A stretch of 64,000 nucleotides of DNA from Spirosoma utsteinense (GTDB lineage Bacteria; Bacteroidota; Bacteroidia; Cytophagales; Spirosomataceae): assembly GCF_014282275.1 (NCBI RefSeq), contig NZ_VFIA01000021.1, positions 1-64,000 on the forward strand. The letters run 5' to 3'. This document shows, in pieces, positions 61,118 through 64,000 of the stretch. The position numbers and the translations under genes are program-made. The first letter of the stretch is position 1, and every line of letters starts with the position of its first letter. Below the pieces are notes generated by a model, which saw only the letters and a program-made list of their open reading frames with translations, did no database searches and was not told where the DNA came from.

Positions 61118-62099
61118 TATAGATATGGGCCTTATATTGGTTGAGGTTCTCGGGATTGCTGAACCAGGCTATCGTCTCTTTCAGGCCCTCGTCGAAACTG
61201 TACTGAGGACGCCAGGCCGTTGTTGAAGTAATCTTCTGATTGGAACCCATCAGCCGTTCCACTTCGCTCTTCTCGGGGCGCAGCCGCTGGTCATCCGAAA
61301 TGATTTCGGCCTGTACGCCCATCAGATCAATGATCTTGTGGGCCAGGTCACCAATGCTGATTTCGGCGTTGGTAGCAATGTTGACTTCCTGACCGATCAG
61401 CGCATCGTGTTTGGCTATCTCAGCAAATCCGTTCACCGTATCTTTAACGAACACCAGATCGCGGGTCGGGTGGAGTGCGCCCAGTTTTATTTCCCGGTAG
61501 CCATTAAGCAACTGCGTAATGATCGTGGGAATAACGGCCCGTGCCGACTGGCGGGGCCCGTACGTATTGAACGGCCGCACCGTGACGACGGGCAGGTTGA
61601 AACTGCGGAAATACGCGTCGGCCATCGAGTCGGCCCCGATCTTGGTGGCCGAGTAGGGCGACTGGCCCTGCCGGGGGTGCGTCTCATCGATGGGAACGGT
61701 CAGGGCGGTGCCGTACACTTCCGAAGTCGACGTGACGAGTACTTTCTCGATTCCCAGGTCGCGGGCGGCCTGAAGAATATTCAGCGTACCCTTGATGTTG
61801 GTGTCGACATAACTATCGGGCGAGTGGTAGCTGTAGGGAATGGCGATGAGCGCGGCCAGATGAAACACCATGCTTACATCCTTCATGGCAGTTCGGACCC
61901 CGTTTGGGTCCCGCACGTCACCGGCAAATATTTCGATTTCCTGCAGTTTTTCGGTCGGGAGGGTGTCGAGCCAGCCCCAGCTGTTGAACGAGTTGTAGTA
62001 GACAAAGGCCTTTACAGCATACCCATCGTCCAGCAATTTTTCAACCAGGTGGCTGCCGATAAAACCGTCAGCGCCGGTAACCAATACTTTTTTTTTCAT
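61110..62099 (-). CDS. legB: NAD-dependent 4,6-dehydratase LegB
   Basis: First step of the pathway: forms the 4-keto-6-deoxy NDP-GlcNAc derivative. The 329-residue extended SDR has the NAD site VLVTGADGFIGSHLVEKLL, the LegB-like FVYYNSFNSWGWLD, VFHLAALIAIPYSYHSPDSY, the catalytic STSEVYGTA ... YSATK and NTYGPRQSARAVIPTIITQ. It is the first gene of the seven-gene operon. A near-perfect Bacteroidota promoter lies 26 bp upstream of the start (62125-62154). Confidence 0.93.
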   Translation of the reverse strand: MKKKVLVTGADGFIGSHLVEKLLDDGYAVKAFVYYNSFNSWGWLDTLPTEKLQEIEIFAGDVRDPNGVRTAMKDVSMVFHLAALIAIPYSYHSPDSYVDTNIKGTLNILQAARDLGIEKVLVTSTSEVYGTALTVPIDETHPRQGQSPYSATKIGADSMADAYFRSFNLPVVTVRPFNTYGPRQSARAVIPTIITQLLNGYREIKLGALHPTRDLVFVKDTVNGFAEIAKHDALIGQEVNIATNAEISIGDLAHKIIDLMGVQAEIISDDQRLRPEKSEVERLMGSNQKITSTTAWRPQYSFDEGLKETIAWFSNPENLNQYKAHIYNV

Positions 62100-62124
62100 C
62101 CACGGTGGCGTGTTCGAGATAGGC

Positions 62125-62154
62125 CAAAAGTAGCAAATAAATGCCGGGTGGCAA
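62125..62154 (-). promoter_or_regulatory. Promoter of the leg operon
   Basis: On the minus strand TTG (62152-62154) and TACTTTTG (62125-62132) are separated by exactly 19 bases, matching the Bacteroidota consensus TTG-N19-TANNTTTG. The box ends 25 bp before the legB start codon. Confidence 0.8.
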
Positions 62155-62230
62155 AGCTGAGCAGGCCCGCCCGGCCATTTGCCGGATTCGTAGTAGTTTT
62201 GCAGGCTATTACTGCCGCTGGCACTCGTTG

Positions 62231-63118
62231 ATGAATTATCTCGGTCTGAGCATACCCCGCATTCTTGGTTTCTGGTTCGATACGGTGGCCCGCAACTGGT
62301 TCTACCGCCTGAAGGTCGTCAGCCGCAACTACGGCCATCTGCGGCAAACCCGTAAACTCCAGGGCAGTATGACGGGACGTAAAGCTATCGTGCTGGCCAA
62401 CGGCCCGTCGGTTGGGCGGCTCGACCCCGATAAGATCAACCGGCTGAAGCGGGAGCATAACTTCGACGTGTTTGCGGTGAATTCCTATATCAGCTCCCCG
62501 CTGGCCGAGATCGTTGTTCCCGATTATTACCTGCTCAGCGATCCGGCCTTTTTCTTTCCCGAGAAATACCCGCACCTGACCGAGCGGCTCAAACGCGACG
62601 TCGCGCTGCTGACCGAAAAAAACATCACCTGTTTCGTCCCGCTGGAGCATGTCGATACTTCGCCCTTCAAAAAGAAACACGGCTACTACGACCGGGGTAA
62701 TGTGTTTCTGAATCGCATCACGATCACTGGTCCCCGCAGCTACATATCCATGACGGCCTACAAGGCGCTGGCTGCTGCCTGCTACATGGGTTACAGCGAA
62801 ATATACATCTGCGGTTTCGATAACGATTACTTCCTGAATCTGGTCGTAGATGAGGATAATGACATGTATTACATCGACCGGCACTTTTACGACAAATCGG
62901 GCGACCCGCCGTCGAAGGTGCGTAATACGAGCGCGAAGAGCATGGGCGAACTGTTGTATTCGCACCATTTCCTCTTCAAAGACCTCGAAAAGTTCAACGG
63001 ATACCCCATCGTCAACCTCAATCAACAGGGGCTGGTCGACTGTTTCCCCAAACAACACTCGCTGGATATTTATAAGGAGGAAGCTCGTTCAGGCGGACAG
63101 GATGTCCGCGTTACGTAA
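62231..63118 (+). CDS. GT42-like sialyltransferase / DUF115-related protein
   Basis: A 295-residue protein started at 62231 (MNYLGLSIPRILGFWFDTVA), since the 30 codons before it look non-coding and overlap the promoter region. It has the features of a nonulosonate transferase related to Campylobacter Cst: AIVLANGPSVGRLDPDKI (the NGPS loop), FDVFAVNSYIS, LSDPAFFFPEKYP, NRITITGPRSYISMTAYKA, GYSEIYICGFDNDY and a His in DRHFYD that may be the catalytic base. It is divergent from the leg operon, so it probably uses CMP-legionaminate. The last eight codons lie inside a perfect palindrome. Confidence 0.75.
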   Translation: MNYLGLSIPRILGFWFDTVARNWFYRLKVVSRNYGHLRQTRKLQGSMTGRKAIVLANGPSVGRLDPDKINRLKREHNFDVFAVNSYISSPLAEIVVPDYYLLSDPAFFFPEKYPHLTERLKRDVALLTEKNITCFVPLEHVDTSPFKKKHGYYDRGNVFLNRITITGPRSYISMTAYKALAAACYMGYSEIYICGFDNDYFLNLVVDEDNDMYYIDRHFYDKSGDPPSKVRNTSAKSMGELLYSHHFLFKDLEKFNGYPIVNLNQQGLVDCFPKQHSLDIYKEEARSGGQDVRVT

Positions 63119-63133
63119 CGCGGACATCCTGTC
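63094..63133. repeat. Perfect 40-bp palindrome at gene end
   Basis: GGACAGGATGTCCGCGTTAC (63094-63113) is followed without a loop by its exact reverse complement (63114-63133). The first half plus part of the second codes the final residues GQDVRVT and the stop TAA (63116-63118). Confidence 0.92.
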
Positions 63134-63178
63134 CTGACAATGGTTTTAGGAAATCTGATCGTTGCCTGGGGCGTTTAA

Positions 63179-63336
63179 CCCCGGTAGGGGTGACCTGTCA
63201 ATAGACAAGAGTCTGCTTAGTCAATCCCAGCCCCGTTAGGGGCGGCCGCATCGTTTGTCTACGATTGGGTCGCCCCTAACGGGGCTGGCTATTTTTGGCA
63301 CCGTTTATTTCTATTGACAGGTCACCTCTGCCGGGG
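63179..63336. repeat. Nested inverted repeats between convergent genes
   Basis: Outer arms 63179-63204 and 63311-63336 (26 bases, two mismatches in a GGTGACCTGTCAATAG core) enclose a perfect inner 17-bp pair at 63228-63244 and 63271-63287 (CAGCCCCGTTAGGGGCG). A further TCGT/ACGA hairpin lies inside. It fills the 229-bp gap to the gene on the minus strand. Confidence 0.88.
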
Positions 63337-63347
63337 TTTTCTCGCTC

Positions 63348-64000
63348 TTACCTGTTATTAACGTTACTTGCCTCTTCCTGGAACCGCTTCTCGAATACCA
63401 GCTTGGGGGATTCCTGTGCGCCGAGGTTGCGTTTGAAGCGGATCAAGCTGGGTTTCGGCTGCTGCTCGCTGTCGAGTGATACGCCGAGGTCGAGTAGTTG
63501 GATGTGTTGGACCTGGCAATAGGTAACCAGTCCATCCGTGAGCAGCACCATAGGGCTGTAGGCCTGGTAGTCGGGGCTGGACGCGGGCAGAAAATTGTAG
63601 AGAATGTCGGCCCGGACGCGTACTGCTACGGTCAGCGCGGCTATCGTGGTTCCGTCGCTGACGGCAAAAACCGGGAACTGATCGGGAAAGGTCCGGAGCA
63701 ACTGGCGTAAACGGTCGGGCGGGAGGGTGAGGGCATAGCCCTGCCGCTGCCGGGTGCTGACCAGAAAGGCGGTTACCGCGTCGATATCGGGCTTCTCCCA
63801 GTGCGCGAACCGGAAGCCGGCATTCCGGCATTTTTGCAGTCGTCGCCGTTCCGACGCGTCGATGATGGTTTCGAAGGCAGTGCTGGTGATGGGCAGAAAG
63901 AAATTCTGGTTGGCCGAGACGATCGTAAACCCGCTTTTGATGAGTTGTTCGGTAAGTCGCTGCGCCTGCTGCGGGGCGTAGCAGTGGGGGTAGTTCACCA
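63348..64000 (-). CDS. GNAT/FemAB-like acyltransferase, partial
   Basis: At least 216 residues, probably continuing past the window edge (only a GTG at 63998 is available as a start here). The fold shows ERRRLQKCRNAGFRFAHWEK, VTAFLVSTRQRQGYALTLPP, PVFAVSDGTTIAALTVAVRV, DILYNFLPASSPDYQAYSPM, and LVTYCQVQHIQLLDLGVSL. This is the pattern of the C-terminal GNAT half of FemX/CelD-like enzymes in polysaccharide clusters. It ends at 63348 after LVFEKRFQEEASNVNNR. Function in the glycan (peptidyl or acyl transfer) is inference. Confidence 0.75.
   Translation of the reverse strand, partial: VNYPHCYAPQQAQRLTEQLIKSGFTIVSANQNFFLPITSTAFETIIDASERRRLQKCRNAGFRFAHWEKPDIDAVTAFLVSTRQRQGYALTLPPDRLRQLLRTFPDQFPVFAVSDGTTIAALTVAVRVRADILYNFLPASSPDYQAYSPMVLLTDGLVTYCQVQHIQLLDLGVSLDSEQQPKPSLIRFKRNLGAQESPKLVFEKRFQEEASNVNNR

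Noticed and set aside
62096-63058. 320-residue open frame opposite the GT42-like gene
   Set aside because: Antisense shadow; the plus-strand frame has the conserved motifs.

Overview
The window looks like chromosome from a member of the Bacteroidota, most likely a Cytophagales bacterium of the Spirosoma type. The evidence is a type IX secretion (T9SS) plug protein, several secreted proteins with T9SS C-terminal sorting domains, a PUR/DUF3276 protein, TANNTTTG-type -7 promoter boxes (one with a perfect TTG-N19-TANNTTTG layout), and Bacteroidota-style RND efflux and DUF4369-thioredoxin proteins. The species call is inference; no rRNA is present.

Layout. 1-4.6 kb: the end of a type I-B CRISPR-Cas locus on the minus strand (WYL regulator, cas6, cas8b1/cst1, cas7). 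The WYL gene has an in-frame stop and cas7 ends early, so the locus appears to be decaying; no CRISPR array lies in the window. 5-13.2 kb: SGNH hydrolase, murF, a secreted FG-GAP protein, an acidic protein and two paralogous soluble PAS histidine kinases. 13.5-22.6 kb: a complete RND efflux operon (adaptor, pump, outer-membrane factor) beside an OmpR-type two-component system. 22.8-27 kb: a TPR histidine kinase with a LuxR-type regulator, then two lipoproteins.

27.1-33.7 kb: a decayed integrated element at the 3' end of tRNA-Thr(CGU). A perfect 22-bp copy of the tRNA end marks the far boundary, with three GGGGACGAA repeats beside it. The element holds two secreted T9SS proteins sharing a module, a 970-bp gap with 20-bp direct repeats, an unknown small gene pair, and a 351-bp deleted IS5-like element with terminal repeats and a TTA duplication. 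No integrase remains.

33.8-48.5 kb: mostly core genes (ABC-F ATPase, T9SS plug, ychF, DUF3276, RlpA, DUF58, thioredoxin-like, YdcF-like, pfkA). Among them is a carbamoyltransferase-DUF5989-SxtJ-SGNH cassette whose carbamoyltransferase is split by a one-base frameshift. 48.7-64 kb: a surface-glycan region with glycosyltransferases, an FkbM methyltransferase, a flippase, a PseB-like dehydratase, and a tightly overlapping seven-gene operon that fits CMP-legionaminic acid synthesis from legB to legF. A divergent gene resembles GT42 sialyltransferases and may use the activated sugar. A partial GNAT-like gene runs off the right edge.

Several intergenic gaps hold long, near-perfect inverted repeats of unrelated sequence. 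Some look like terminators; others have no T-tract and remain unexplained.
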